NCBI GenBank assembly: GCA_016191785.1
Contig: JACPVJ010000005.1
Location: forward strand, 1 to 50,116
Direction of reading: 5' to 3'
From: Myxococcales bacterium
GTDB lineage: Bacteria > Myxococcota_A > Polyangia > Polyangiales > Polyangiaceae
DNA: 50,116 nt
Below, piece by piece: positions 40,317 to 48,529 of this stretch. The notes under the pieces were generated by a model, which ran no database searches, was not told the origin of the DNA, and was given only the letters and a program-made list of their open reading frames with translations. Both the position numbers and the translations under genes were made by a program. The number at the start of each line of letters is the position of its first letter. Positions within the stretch are counted from its first letter, which is position 1.

Positions 40317-41126
40317 TCAGGGCCGAAAGACGACGATGCCCGGCGCGAGCTCTTCCACCGCGTGGCCCAGCGCCTTGACCCGCGGCACCTCGCTCTTGGC
40401 CACCATCAAGAAGCCGCCGTCGGCCAGGCTCTTCAGCATCAAGCTGACCGCGCGCTCGGCGGCCTCGTTGCCGAAGTAGATCAGCAGGTTCTTGCAGAGC
40501 ACGATCTCGTAGTGGCCCGGCGGCGGGCCCACCATCGCGTCCCGCGCCACGAAGCTGACGCTGCCGGCCAGCGCCTCGGCCACCCGCACGGTGTCGCTCT
40601 GCTGCGTCAGGTAGCGCTCGGCCAGATCGCGCGGGACGTGGCTCGTCTGGCTCGGCGAATAGCTGCCCGCGCGCGCCGAGGCGATGGCGGCCTCGCTGCG
40701 GTCCATGCCCACCACGCGATAAGCGGCGGTCCGCCCCAGGGCCGCGTCGAGCACCATCGCCAGGCTCCAGCCCTCTTCGCCGGTGGAGCAGCCGACCGAC
40801 AAGGCGCGCACGCGATCGCGACCCGCGAAGCGCGACGCGACCGTGGCGCGCAGCGCGTCCCACTGGGGCACGTCGCGGAAGAACCGCGTCTCGCCCACGC
40901 GCAGGCGCTCGGCGATCTCTTCGAGCCGGCCGGGCTCGGCCCGGAGCAGCTCGACCGCACCCTCGAGCGAACCCCCGGCGTCGCACGAGAGCGCGTCCAG
41001 CGCGCGATCGAGCCGCGCCTCCATCCACGCGCTGACGCCGGCGCCCTTGGCGCCCACACCGTGGCGCTTCTCGAGCAGCTCGAGCACCGTCGCGTGGGCT
41101 CGGCGTCGCTCGGCCGAGAGCGACAT
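40317..41126 (-). CDS. cheR: CheR chemotaxis protein methyltransferase
   Basis: SAM-dependent methyltransferase that methylates glutamates in chemoreceptors. The protein (269 residues) has the N-terminal helical CheR domain with VGETRFFRD, the SAM-binding loop [14 protein letters not shown], and the CKNLLIYF motif (usual form CRN). The end, [10 protein letters not shown], is typical. It overlaps cheW as TGATG, so the two are coupled. No receptor, cheA or cheB is in the window, so it probably serves a receptor array encoded elsewhere. Confidence 0.93.
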   Translation of the reverse strand: MSLSAERRRAHATVLELLEKRHGVGAKGAGVSAWMEARLDRALDALSCDAGGSLEGAVELLRAEPGRLEEIAERLRVGETRFFRDVPQWDALRATVASRFAGRDRVRALSVGCSTGEEGWSLAMVLDAALGRTAAYRVVGMDRSEAAIASARAGSYSPSQTSHVPRDLAERYLTQQSDTVRVAEALAGSVSFVARDAMVGPPPGHYEIVLCKNLLIYFGNEAAERAVSLMLKSLADGGFLMVAKSEVPRVKALGHAVEELAPGIVVFRP

Positions 41127-41617
41127 CAGCCGCCGCCCCCGCCCTGCCCCGACAGCTCGACCAGCAAGGACGAGTCGAGCAGCGCCGGCACCTCGAGCAC
41201 CGCGCAGGGCGGCGCGTCGGGGATCACGCCGCGGATCGCGGCCCGGGCCCGCTCGCTGGCGGTGGACGGCGGCGGCGACAGCTCGGCGGGGACGTCCCGC
41301 AGGCCCGAGAGCTGGTCGACGCGCAGCCCAGCGCGTCGCTTCTGACCCGTGGGTTCGCGCACCACCACGATGCGGGCTTCGCCGGTGGGCGGCTCGGCCT
41401 CGGCGCCGAGCAGCACGCCCAGCTCGAGCACCGGCAACACCTCGCCGCGCAGGTTGGTGACGCCGGCCAGCGCGGCGGGGGCGTGAAACACCCGGGTGAT
41501 GGCGCGCATCGCGATCACCTCTTGCACGTGCTCCACCGGCAAGCCGTAGAGCCCGGTGCCCACCCGCACCGCGATGCAGCGCGCGCGGACCCGGGTGCGT
41601 GCGTCGGCCTCAGTCAA
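41126..41617 (-). CDS. cheW: CheW adaptor protein
   Basis: Scaffold linking chemoreceptors to CheA. The conserved core runs from [21 protein letters not shown] through [16 protein letters not shown] to IVVVREPTG and LRVDQLSGL, split here across strands. The predicted 163-residue protein has a C-terminal extension with [11 protein letters not shown] and a Gly-rich end. TTG 41617 sits inside the upstream dehydrogenase gene (8-bp overlap); GTG 41590 is an alternative. It is coupled to cheR by TGATG. Confidence 0.87.
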   Translation of the reverse strand: MTEADARTRVRARCIAVRVGTGLYGLPVEHVQEVIAMRAITRVFHAPAALAGVTNLRGEVLPVLELGVLLGAEAEPPTGEARIVVVREPTGQKRRAGLRVDQLSGLRDVPAELSPPPSTASERARAAIRGVIPDAPPCAVLEVPALLDSSLLVELSGQGGGGG

Positions 41618-42665
41618 GCGCGACCTCCGCGACGCCGCCGCGCTCGAGGGAACGCTGCCCCGCCTCGAGCACCGCGACCACCTCGCGCCCGCTCTGCGCG
41701 TTGCTCTGCACCGGGCGCGCATCGAGCACGCCCGCGACGAAGTGCTCGGCCTCGAGCTCGAGGGGCGCCCGGGGCTCGACCCGGATCCCGACGCCGGCGC
41801 CGTGGGTCAGCCAGTGGCGTGGAGCCACGCCGTCGAGCACGGCGGCCGGGCTCTGCGCCGACGGGGTGTAACCGCGGGCCAGCCCCACCACGTCGTCCAG
41901 TCGCCCGCGACCGATCTGAGCCACGTCGATCAAGGTCAGACGCCGCTCGACCTCGAGATCGTCGAACACCGCCACCCGCTCGCTGCCCACCACCACCACG
42001 CGCCGCACCTTCTGGCGGTCGATCATCGACAGGTGGGCCAGACCCAGGCTGCCCTCGTGGCACTCGATCCGCGCCGCTGCCACGTCCGTGCCCCCGAACC
42101 CGGCCAAGGCCACGCGCGCCGGCGCGTGACCCGTCAGGAAGCGCAACAGGCTGATGTCGTGCGGGGCCAGGGACCACCACGCGCCGTCGTGTCGCGACCG
42201 ACTCTGGCCGAGGCGCTCGGACACGACCACTCGCACCTCGCCCAGCTCGCCGTCGACGATGCGGCGGCGGAGCTCGACCACGGCCGGGTGGTACTCCAAG
42301 ATGTGGCCGACCATCAGCACGCGTCCCGCGTCGTGCGCGGTCTGCTCGAGGCGGCGTGCCTCGCTCAGACTGAGGGCCATCGGCTTTTCGACCATCACGT
42401 CGAGCCCCGCCTCGAGCGCGGCCTGCGCCAGCCGCGCGTGGGACTCGGGCGGCGTGGCAATGATCGCGGCGTCGGCGTCCAGCACCTGATCGAGGTGCGA
42501 GGCGACCCGCGCCCCCGGCGCCGCCACGCGGGCCCGCTCGCGCGCGGCGTCGCACGGATCGCACACCGCCGACAGCCGCGCGCGGGACACCTTGCCGAGA
42601 GTGCGAGCGATCTTCTCGCCCCACGCGCCGTGGCCGATCAGCGCGATGCTCAAGCTCGAGGTCAT
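41610..42665 (-). CDS. Gfo/Idh/MocA-family NAD(P)-dependent dehydrogenase
   Basis: A 351-residue sugar dehydrogenase-like protein. The Rossmann start is IALIGHGAWGEKIARTLG. The nicotinamide-site motif is VMVEKPMALS, followed by GRVLMVGHILEYHPAV and the catalytic-domain HDISLLRFL. The GHxLxYHPA pattern is reminiscent of WlbA-type UDP-GlcNAc(A) 3-dehydrogenases used in making surface sugars; the exact substrate is not resolved. It is 15 bp after an LpxL-type acyltransferase gene, which supports an envelope-glycolipid role, and overlaps cheW at its 3' end. Confidence 0.88.
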   Translation of the reverse strand: MTSSLSIALIGHGAWGEKIARTLGKVSRARLSAVCDPCDAARERARVAAPGARVASHLDQVLDADAAIIATPPESHARLAQAALEAGLDVMVEKPMALSLSEARRLEQTAHDAGRVLMVGHILEYHPAVVELRRRIVDGELGEVRVVVSERLGQSRSRHDGAWWSLAPHDISLLRFLTGHAPARVALAGFGGTDVAAARIECHEGSLGLAHLSMIDRQKVRRVVVVGSERVAVFDDLEVERRLTLIDVAQIGRGRLDDVVGLARGYTPSAQSPAAVLDGVAPRHWLTHGAGVGIRVEPRAPLELEAEHFVAGVLDARPVQSNAQSGREVVAVLEAGQRSLERGGVAEVALD

Positions 42666-42680
42666 CCGAACGAAGGGTTT

Positions 42681-43499
42681 CTAGCGCATCTCGAGGAGGT
42701 CTGCGCCAAAAGACGGCGGCGCGGGCGGCGCGTCCTTCCAGCGGCGGTGCATCCACAGCCACTGCTCGGGCTGACGGCGGACGTGCGCGTCGAGCGCCGC
42801 GGTCGCCTGGCGCATCGCATCGGCCGCCCAGACCCGCCCGGCCCGCTGCGGTGGCTCGAGCTCGAGCACGAGCTCGGCGACGTGCTCGCCCTCCGGCGTG
42901 CGTCGCGCCAGCACCACCAAGAGCGGCACCCCGGCCCGCGCGGCGACCAGCGCCGGCGCCAGATCGACCCGCGCCACCTGCCCCAGGAAGGGCGCCAGCA
43001 CGGTCCCGCGCTGTCGCTCGGGCGCCTGGTCGAAGATCATCGCCACCGCTTCGCGGCGCGCCAGCGCTCGTCGCGCCGCGGCGACGGCCTGACCCGCGCT
43101 CACCAGCTGCACGCGCTGCCGGCCCCGCCAGCTCTGCCACAGGCGATCGAACGGGCCGATGCTCAGGCGCTTGGTCACCACCGTCAGCGGCACCGCCTGC
43201 GCCGCCGCGCACCCGACCAAGTCGAAGCTGCCGGTGTGGGCGGTGGCGATCACGGCGCCGCGCCGGCGGATGACCTCGAGGGCGCGCGGATCGAGCCGCA
43301 CGCGCCGCGCGAGCCACGGCGCGAACAGGAGCTCGATCAACGCCGCGCCCAGCGACCGGTACATGGCGCGGGCCGTGCGCTCGGGGTCGACCACCCGCGC
43401 ACGGGTCATCGCCTGGACCACATGACGGCGACGCACGCGGAGCAGATCGCCGACCACGAGGGCGAGCACCGCGCCGACCCAGCGCGCCAGCGCGAGCAT
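42681..43499 (-). CDS. LpxL/HtrB-family lipid A-type acyltransferase
   Basis: A 272-residue membrane-associated acyltransferase. The catalytic His-x4-Asp motif is HTGSFD in VIATAHTGSFDLVG. It also has FDQAPERQRG, where family members have a Asp-Gln pair, and the closing WLWMHRRWK, all typical of late lipid A acyltransferases. One N-terminal hydrophobic segment (WVGAVLALVVGDLL) anchors it. It probably adds a secondary acyl chain to lipid A or a related glycolipid. Together with the downstream dehydrogenase and the LptE-like protein it is part of the window's envelope theme. Confidence 0.88.
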   Translation of the reverse strand: MLALARWVGAVLALVVGDLLRVRRRHVVQAMTRARVVDPERTARAMYRSLGAALIELLFAPWLARRVRLDPRALEVIRRRGAVIATAHTGSFDLVGCAAAQAVPLTVVTKRLSIGPFDRLWQSWRGRQRVQLVSAGQAVAAARRALARREAVAMIFDQAPERQRGTVLAPFLGQVARVDLAPALVAARAGVPLLVVLARRTPEGEHVAELVLELEPPQRAGRVWAADAMRQATAALDAHVRRQPEQWLWMHRRWKDAPPAPPSFGADLLEMR

Positions 43500-43504
43500 G
43501 GGGC

Positions 43505-43786
43505 TCAGACGAAGCCGGCTTTGCGCGCTTGGGCGGCCGACGCCTCGACCGCGCCGGCAAAGACGTCGGCCAGCGCCAGCATGTAGGTCTCACCCTTGAC
43601 GGTGCGCACCAAGATGAGCTCGCCGTCGCGCTTCAGATCGGCGATGCGGGCCACGTTCAGCGAAGCGCCGTTGAAGGCCGCGTACAGGGTGAGGTGCCGC
43701 CCCTCGGGCAGGTGGTACCAGCCCTCTTTGTCCTTCTTCCCGGCCTCGCACAGGGCGAGCAGCGCGCTCAGGTGGTCGTCGGTCAT
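43505..43786 (-). CDS. Small conserved-looking cytoplasmic protein
   Basis: A 93-residue protein without signal or membrane span, starting MTDDHLSALLALCEAG. It is beta-rich in the middle (RHLTLYAAFNGASLNVARI, LILVRTVKGETYMLAL), which looks like a small barrel. It ends EASAAQARKAGFV. I do not recognise it. It lies 5 bp before the LpxL-type gene and may be co-transcribed. A start at ATG 43786 is the only reasonable one; 112 bp separate it from the divergent ABC ATPase. Confidence 0.65.
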   Translation of the reverse strand: MTDDHLSALLALCEAGKKDKEGWYHLPEGRHLTLYAAFNGASLNVARIADLKRDGELILVRTVKGETYMLALADVFAGAVEASAAQARKAGFV

Positions 43787-43897
43787 GGCGCACCGGAAAG
43801 ACCTCCGACGCGGGGCCGCGTCAAGCCAGAAGGCCCCTGCCCCCGGCCCGGGAAGCAAGAAATTGCTCTCGCCCCCCCCTCGGCTATGGTGGGAAGG

Positions 43898-44677
43898 GTG
43901 AGCGACGAGCGAGCCGACCACATCGTGGTGCGCGGCGTGAACAAGCGCTTCGGGGACTTCCAGGCCCTGACGGACATTCACATGCGCGTCGGCCGCGGCA
44001 ACGTGGCGGTGATCATCGGCGGCTCGGGCGCCGGCAAGACCACGCTGCTCAAGATCTTGATCGGGCTCGACAAGCCCACCAGCGGCCAGGTCGTCGTCTC
44101 GGGCACCGACATCGTGCCGCTCTCGGAGCGCAAGATGGCCGCTGTGCGCAAGAAGATGGCGATGGTGTTCCAGTACTCGGCGCTGCTCGACAGCATGAAC
44201 GTGCTCGACAACGTGGCCTTCCCGCTGCGCGAGCACACCCGCCTCTCCGAGAAAGAGATCCGCGCCCGGGTCAAAGAGAAGCTGAAGATCCTGGGTCTCG
44301 AGAACATCGAGCACCGCACCCCGAGCGAGCTGTCGGGCGGCATGCGCAAGCGCGTGGGCCTGGCGCGGGCGCTGATGCTCGAGCCCGAGGTGATCATGTA
44401 CGACGAGCCCACCAGCGGTCTCGATCCGATCACCAGCCGCATGGTCGACGATCTGATCGTCACGACCCGGAACCGCTTCGACGTGACCAGCATCGTGATC
44501 TCGCACGACATGGCCGGCGCGCTGCGCATCGCCGATCAGATTTATCTGATGGACAAGGGTCGCATCGTGTCGAGCGGCACACCCGAAGAGCTGGTGCGGG
44601 GGCCCAGCGAGCTGGCCAAGCGCTTCCTCGACTCGAGCGGCATCGAGGCCGAGCGCCTCTTGGCCGAGCACCGCTGA
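43898..44677 (+). CDS. MlaF-type ABC transporter ATPase (orphan)
   Basis: A 259-residue ATPase: Walker A GGSGAGKTT, Q-loop VFQYSALLDSMNV, signature LSGGMRKRVGLARAL, Walker B VIMYDEPTSGLDP and His switch VISHDMAGA. The FQYSALLDSM and PTSGLDPITS sequences and overall match place it in the MlaF/Ttg2A group, which powers phospholipid transport between membranes. No permease (MlaE) or MCE protein (MlaD) gene is adjacent, so its partners must be elsewhere. GTG 43898 was chosen; ATG 43886 is in frame and would add four residues. Confidence 0.9.
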   Translation: MSDERADHIVVRGVNKRFGDFQALTDIHMRVGRGNVAVIIGGSGAGKTTLLKILIGLDKPTSGQVVVSGTDIVPLSERKMAAVRKKMAMVFQYSALLDSMNVLDNVAFPLREHTRLSEKEIRARVKEKLKILGLENIEHRTPSELSGGMRKRVGLARALMLEPEVIMYDEPTSGLDPITSRMVDDLIVTTRNRFDVTSIVISHDMAGALRIADQIYLMDKGRIVSSGTPEELVRGPSELAKRFLDSSGIEAERLLAEHR

Positions 44678-44690
44678 GCCCGGCGGGCCT

Positions 44691-46037
44691 TCACTTCCCG
44701 CGGGGGCCGGGGCCGCCGAAGGTGCTGTGCCCCGCGCACATGCCCTTGGCGTAGGCCAGCCGCTTCGCCTCTTCCGGGCCGAAGGTCTGGGCCAGGTCCG
44801 CCTCGAACGCGCCCAGCTCTCCGGTCAGCGCGTAGAACGCGTCGAACACCGGGTGCTGCTCTTTCCCCGGCGCCGGCGCCGGGCGCAGCCCTGCTCGCAC
44901 CTCGCCCACCTGCCGCATCGCCTCGGCGGCTCCGGCGCTGTCCTTCTTGCGCACGGCGTCCACCACCACGTGGGTGCAGGTCTCGGGCCCGAGCAGGTCG
45001 GCCACCTCGGCGTTGCCCACCGCCTTGGCGCACAGCGGGCGCAGGGTCTTCCAGAGGCGCTCGTACGATCGCTTGTAGGCCGACTCGATGGGCTCGATGT
45101 CGTCCGGGGCCAGCCCCAGCTCTTGCATCTGCTCGGGGCTGGGCTTCCACCCGTTCGCGCGGAAGCACGGGTGGCGGTACTTGACCGTGCCTTCCTTGGC
45201 GAGCTCGGCCCAGTCCTGGCTGTCCAGATCGAAGTCGTGGCGACCCCGCGCTGCCCCGCCGTCGGTGCGCTTGGCCAGCTCCTGCTCTGCGCCAGCCAGC
45301 TGCTCTTGCAGCCGCGACTTCTCTTTCTCGATCGAGGCCAGGCGCTTGTTCAGATCCGAGATGTCCTTCGACAGGTTCTCGTTGGCGGCCGCGAGCGCGC
45401 CGCCCTCGTTCGGAGCCGTCAGGCTCGCTTCGGTGTCGGTGGCCTCGTCGGCCGAGAGCTTCTTCGTGCCGCCGGCCCCGACCTTGCCCGACTCCCCCGC
45501 CCCCAGCGTCACTCGCTCGCCCGCGTGCGACAGCTGCACTCGGCCCTCGTACACCGTCACCACCGCCAGCGCGGCCAGGGCGGCGCTGCCCGCGGCCACC
45601 GCCACGTCTTTGCGTTTCATCTCCTGCGTTCCTTTCGCAGAGCCGACCCGCACCCGGAAGCAAGTCCCGAGCACGCTGACGTCGCCTGCAGGGGTATTCA
45701 CGACGAACGCGCCGCCAGGTTCCACGCGATAGAACACGTCGCCGTCGGACTGTTCGACCCGCGAGCCGCGCCACCCGATCTTGGCGCCGGACTCGAGCAC
45801 CGCGACCGCGCGGGAACCGATCGCGACCTCGACCCGCTCTTTGGCCAGGTGCGAGCCGCTGGCCGACGGCCGGAACGAGAACCAGACCACCAGCCCGGCC
45901 GCCGCGGCGACGAGCAGGGCGACCGCGGGCCAGCGCCGCGACGGTCGCTTCGCGGTCGCCTGCGCCACCACGCGCTCGGCGAAGCCCGGCGGCGGCTCGT
46001 CGGCGGGCCAGGCACTCTCGAGCAATCGGCGGTCCAT
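44691..46037 (-). CDS. FecR-like anti-sigma protein with internal hydrophobic insert
   Basis: A 448-residue predicted membrane protein coupled to an ECF sigma factor. Residues 1-34 are cytoplasmic and rich in charge. About 36-54 form a span (RWPAVALLVAAAAGLVVWF). A FecR-type beta domain follows (VEVAIGSRAVAVLESGAKIGW, FVVNTPAGDVSVLGTCFRVRV split here). It is interrupted by a second hydrophobic stretch at about 144-162 before resuming as TVYEGRVQLSH. A coiled coil (about 205-255) and a C-terminal domain with several Cys complete it. The start overlaps the sigma stop as TGATG. The role as anti-sigma is inferred from context and FecR homology. Confidence 0.82.
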   Translation of the reverse strand: MDRRLLESAWPADEPPPGFAERVVAQATAKRPSRRWPAVALLVAAAAGLVVWFSFRPSASGSHLAKERVEVAIGSRAVAVLESGAKIGWRGSRVEQSDGDVFYRVEPGGAFVVNTPAGDVSVLGTCFRVRVGSAKGTQEMKRKDVAVAAGSAALAALAVVTVYEGRVQLSHAGERVTLGAGESGKVGAGGTKKLSADEATDTEASLTAPNEGGALAAANENLSKDISDLNKRLASIEKEKSRLQEQLAGAEQELAKRTDGGAARGRHDFDLDSQDWAELAKEGTVKYRHPCFRANGWKPSPEQMQELGLAPDDIEPIESAYKRSYERLWKTLRPLCAKAVGNAEVADLLGPETCTHVVVDAVRKKDSAGAAEAMRQVGEVRAGLRPAPAPGKEQHPVFDAFYALTGELGAFEADLAQTFGPEEAKRLAYAKGMCAGHSTFGGPGPRGK

Positions 46038-46627
46038 CAGCGCTCCTCCTTGAATTCGTCGAGGGCGCGGGCGAGCTTGTCGCGCGCGCGAAACAGCCGC
46101 GTCTTGATCGTGCCCACGGGCGCGCCCAGGGCCTCGGCGATCTCGTTCAGCGAGAAATCGTGGAACTCGGCCAGCACGAAGGCCGCCCGCTGATCGTCCG
46201 GCAGCCCTTCGATGGCCGCGCCGAGCGCGACCCTGAGCTCGTGCTGGCGCGCGACACGCTCGGGCGTCGCCGGCGCGGGCGCCTCGGGCAGCATCGGCTC
46301 GGGCCGCCGCTGCTTCTTCTTCTCGTCCAGCGCCAGTCGGGTCGCGATGGTCAGAAGCCAGGTCGAGACCCGCGCCGGCCCGTCGGGGTCGAACCCGGGC
46401 AGCGCCCGGAACGCCCGCAAGAAGGTCTCCTGCGCCAGATCTTCGACCCGGTGCCCCCGCCCCAGCATGCGCGACAGCAGCGCGAACACCGGTCGCTCGT
46501 AGCGCACCACGAAGGCCCGGAAGGCCAGGGGGTCGCCCCGCCGCGCCCGCAGCAACGTGTCCCGATCGAGCTCCCCCGCCCGGATCGGGGGCGGCGCGTC
46601 GGCCGGCAGGTCCATGGCCTGCATCAT
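46037..46627 (-). CDS. ECF RNA polymerase sigma factor
   Basis: A sigma-70 family extracytoplasmic-function factor of about 196 residues. Region 2 contains YERPVFALLSRMLGRGHRVEDLAQETFLRAFRAL split over its helices, including the -10 recognition helix. Region 4 contains LPDDQRAAFVL and LNEIAEALGAPVGTIKTRL, the -35 helix-turn-helix. There is no extra C-terminal domain. The start is chosen at ATG 46627, with in-frame ATGs at 46624 and 46615. It overlaps the FecR-like gene by TGATG, a typical sigma/anti-sigma arrangement. Confidence 0.92.
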   Translation of the reverse strand: MMQAMDLPADAPPPIRAGELDRDTLLRARRGDPLAFRAFVVRYERPVFALLSRMLGRGHRVEDLAQETFLRAFRALPGFDPDGPARVSTWLLTIATRLALDEKKKQRRPEPMLPEAPAPATPERVARQHELRVALGAAIEGLPDDQRAAFVLAEFHDFSLNEIAEALGAPVGTIKTRLFRARDKLARALDEFKEER

Positions 46628-46665
46628 CCCCCGGTTCCACGCCCGCGGGGGCAGAAGGTTCCCGG

Positions 46666-47043
46666 TCAGATCTCGATCACCGCAAGGCCCGGATCGAGCG
46701 CCCGCAGATCGTCGGCGTCGGCGGTGACCACCCGGTGACCTCGGGCCCGGGCGCACAGGGCGACCGAGGCGTCGACCACGTCCGAGGTGCCTCGGACGCC
46801 GCACAGCACGCCGGCCTGACGCGCCACGAAGCCGTCGAGCGGGACGACCTCGACCTCAGGGGCGGCGAGCAGTCGCGAGAGCCGCGCCTGCCGGTCGCCT
46901 CGCCGCCACACCTGCGCGATCACCGCGGCTGGGATGGCGATGGCCAAGCCCCGGGCTAGGGCGCGAGTGAGCAGCCCCACCACGCGCCGATCGCAGCGCT
47001 CGAAGCCGATCAGCGCACCGGCGTCCAGGGTCAGTCCGGCCAT
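46666..47043 (-). CDS. VapC-like PIN-domain toxin
   Basis: A 125-residue PIN-domain ribonuclease candidate. Acidic residues Asp7 (LTLDAGALIGFE), Asp91 (SDVVDASVAL) and Asp109/Asp111 (TADADDL) fit the metal site. The usual second acidic residue, in a motif like LAEV, is Gln44 here (VIAQVWR). That variant occurs in a subset of PIN proteins, so activity is likely but not certain. The ATG overlaps the upstream antitoxin stop as TGATG. The pair forms a VapBC-type module that would cleave RNA when unbalanced. Confidence 0.85.
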   Translation of the reverse strand: MAGLTLDAGALIGFERCDRRVVGLLTRALARGLAIAIPAAVIAQVWRRGDRQARLSRLLAAPEVEVVPLDGFVARQAGVLCGVRGTSDVVDASVALCARARGHRVVTADADDLRALDPGLAVIEI

Positions 47044-47315
47044 CAGCGCCGCTTCCGCCGGCGTTTCGGGACCGCGAGCGCGGCGAGGCCGAGCTCGCGA
47101 TCGATGGCCAGCGCCTCGGCGTGGCTCAAGGGCCCGCCCGTCTGCGCCAGCATCTCACCGAGCAACTCGTCCAAGCTCACGGACTCGGTGTGCTGCTCGA
47201 GGGCACGGGCGACGTAGGCGCTGACGCTCGCGGCCTCACCCCTCCGGACCGCCCGCCGAGCGCGCTCGACCAGCGGCGCGGGCAGGCTGATGGCGATCTT
47301 CTCGAACCGGGTCAT
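47043..47315 (-). CDS. Ribbon-helix-helix antitoxin (VapB-like)
   Basis: A 90-residue protein whose N-terminal half has the RHH pattern: strand KIAISLPAPLV, helices ERARRAVRRGE and SVSAYVARALEQ. The C-terminal part (DELLGEMLAQTGGPLS) would wrap the PIN toxin, and it ends in a basic tail RRRKRR. It precedes the toxin and is coupled by TGATG. The start codon lies inside a perfect 9-bp inverted repeat, indicating autorepression. ATG 47315 is the best start. Confidence 0.85.
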   Translation of the reverse strand: MTRFEKIAISLPAPLVERARRAVRRGEAASVSAYVARALEQHTESVSLDELLGEMLAQTGGPLSHAEALAIDRELGLAALAVPKRRRKRR

Positions 47316-47331
47316 ACCCACAGTATGACCC
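47309..47331. promoter_or_regulatory. Palindromic operator over the antitoxin start
   Basis: GGGTCATAC (47309-47317) and GTATGACCC (47323-47331) are perfect inverted repeats with the 5-bp spacer CCACA. The antitoxin start codon (complement of 47313-47315) lies in the left arm. This fits autoregulation by an RHH antitoxin. Confidence 0.7.
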
Positions 47332-47359
47332 AGCACGGCGCCGAGCTCCATCGTCACCC

Positions 47360-48529
47360 TCACCCCTCTACCCGCGAGAGCACCTGCCGCGCGTCGATCC
47401 GCGTGCGGTACCCGAGCACCTCCGCGCCGTCGGGCATGGCCTCGATGCCGCACCCCCGGCGCTCGTCGATGCACACGATCAGGTTCCCGAGCCCTGCCGC
47501 GCGCAGGTGCGCGAGCTTGTCGCGCAGGTAACGCTCGGTCCAGAACCCCACGATCTCGAGCCACCAGCGGCGCTCGGGAGTCAGGCGATGCACCAGCGCG
47601 AAGTCGGGGAAGATCAACCGCCCGCCCTCGAGGGGCACCGGCTCGGGCTCGCGCACCAGGTCCCAGTCCGAGCCGAGCCGGGCGAAGTCCCGGGCGAACC
47701 GCGCCTCGACCTCGCTGTCGAAGCGACCGAGCTCGCGGCCGGGCGGCAGCGGGTCGCCGCTCCGCAGCCGGTAGCGCACCAAGCCCGCGGCCGGGCCCGC
47801 GCCGAGCGCCACCTGCGCCTCGAGCTCGAAGCGATCGCACCACGCCAGGCGCGGCAACAGCGACGAGAGGCGCCGGCCGTAGATCAGCGTGTGGCGAAAG
47901 AGCGCGAAGGGCCCCGACAGGTCGAGGATCACGGCGCCGCTCTGCGCGGTGGCGCTACAGATCAGTCCGGTGAGCTGCACGTGACGCACCAGCGCGCGAG
48001 TCTTGCCGAACGCCGTGACCCGCACCGACTGCGCGCGGTGCACGAGCGCCGACGCCAGCGCCAGGTTCGCCCGCTGGGCGAGCACCGTCGGCGACAGGTC
48101 GGCGGGGACCCGACCCACCCGCGCCGACGAGCGCAGATCGGCGAACATCACCTCCTCGATCACGTCCGGATCGAGCGCGAGCTCCGCCGCGGCGCGGGCC
48201 AGCGCCACCGCGCGGTCCCCCTCGACGGCCGCGTGACGGAAGACCGCGGCCCGGGCGGCCTCCGGCGGCACGCCGACGGCCGGTTTCACCCGGGTCGCGT
48301 GTTCGAGCACGTGGCGCGCCACCCGCAGCGAGCCCCGGGGAGCCCGCACCGGCAGGGGCTCGCGCAGGCGATCGACCAGGGCGCCCTGTCGCTGCCCTTC
48401 GTATGCGTGGAAGGCATCGAGCAGCGCCCGCAGCCAGGGCTCGTCCCGCGGACCGAGGTAACGCGGCACGACTTCCCTGCCGCTGCCCCCGACGCTCACG
48501 TTAGACGAGAGCAGCGTGCGCGGCAGCAA
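47360..48529 (-). CDS. Bax1-like DUF790 nuclease, XPB partner
   Basis: A 389-residue protein of the DUF790 (Bax1) family. It starts LLPRTLL, as members do, from a TTG at 48529. A helicase-like helical middle contains ILDLSGPFALFRHTLIYGRR, a clear family segment. The C-terminal PD-(D/E)XK nuclease core is Glu273/Glu275 (FDSEVEARF), Asp309 (IFPDF), Glu325 (WLEIVGFW) and Lys338. In archaea Bax1 is a structure-specific nuclease that binds and acts with XPB. The upstream gene here is an XPB-type helicase, overlapping by 29 bp, so the pair is likely co-translated. The catalytic role is inferred. Confidence 0.85.
   Translation of the reverse strand: MLPRTLLSSNVSVGGSGREVVPRYLGPRDEPWLRALLDAFHAYEGQRQGALVDRLREPLPVRAPRGSLRVARHVLEHATRVKPAVGVPPEAARAAVFRHAAVEGDRAVALARAAAELALDPDVIEEVMFADLRSSARVGRVPADLSPTVLAQRANLALASALVHRAQSVRVTAFGKTRALVRHVQLTGLICSATAQSGAVILDLSGPFALFRHTLIYGRRLSSLLPRLAWCDRFELEAQVALGAGPAAGLVRYRLRSGDPLPPGRELGRFDSEVEARFARDFARLGSDWDLVREPEPVPLEGGRLIFPDFALVHRLTPERRWWLEIVGFWTERYLRDKLAHLRAAGLGNLIVCIDERRGCGIEAMPDGAEVLGYRTRIDARQVLSRVEG

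Noticed and set aside
43898..44677. Start of an mla operon
   Set aside because: The flanking genes are a divergent small protein gene and a convergent FecR-like gene. No mlaE, mlaD or mlaB follows.
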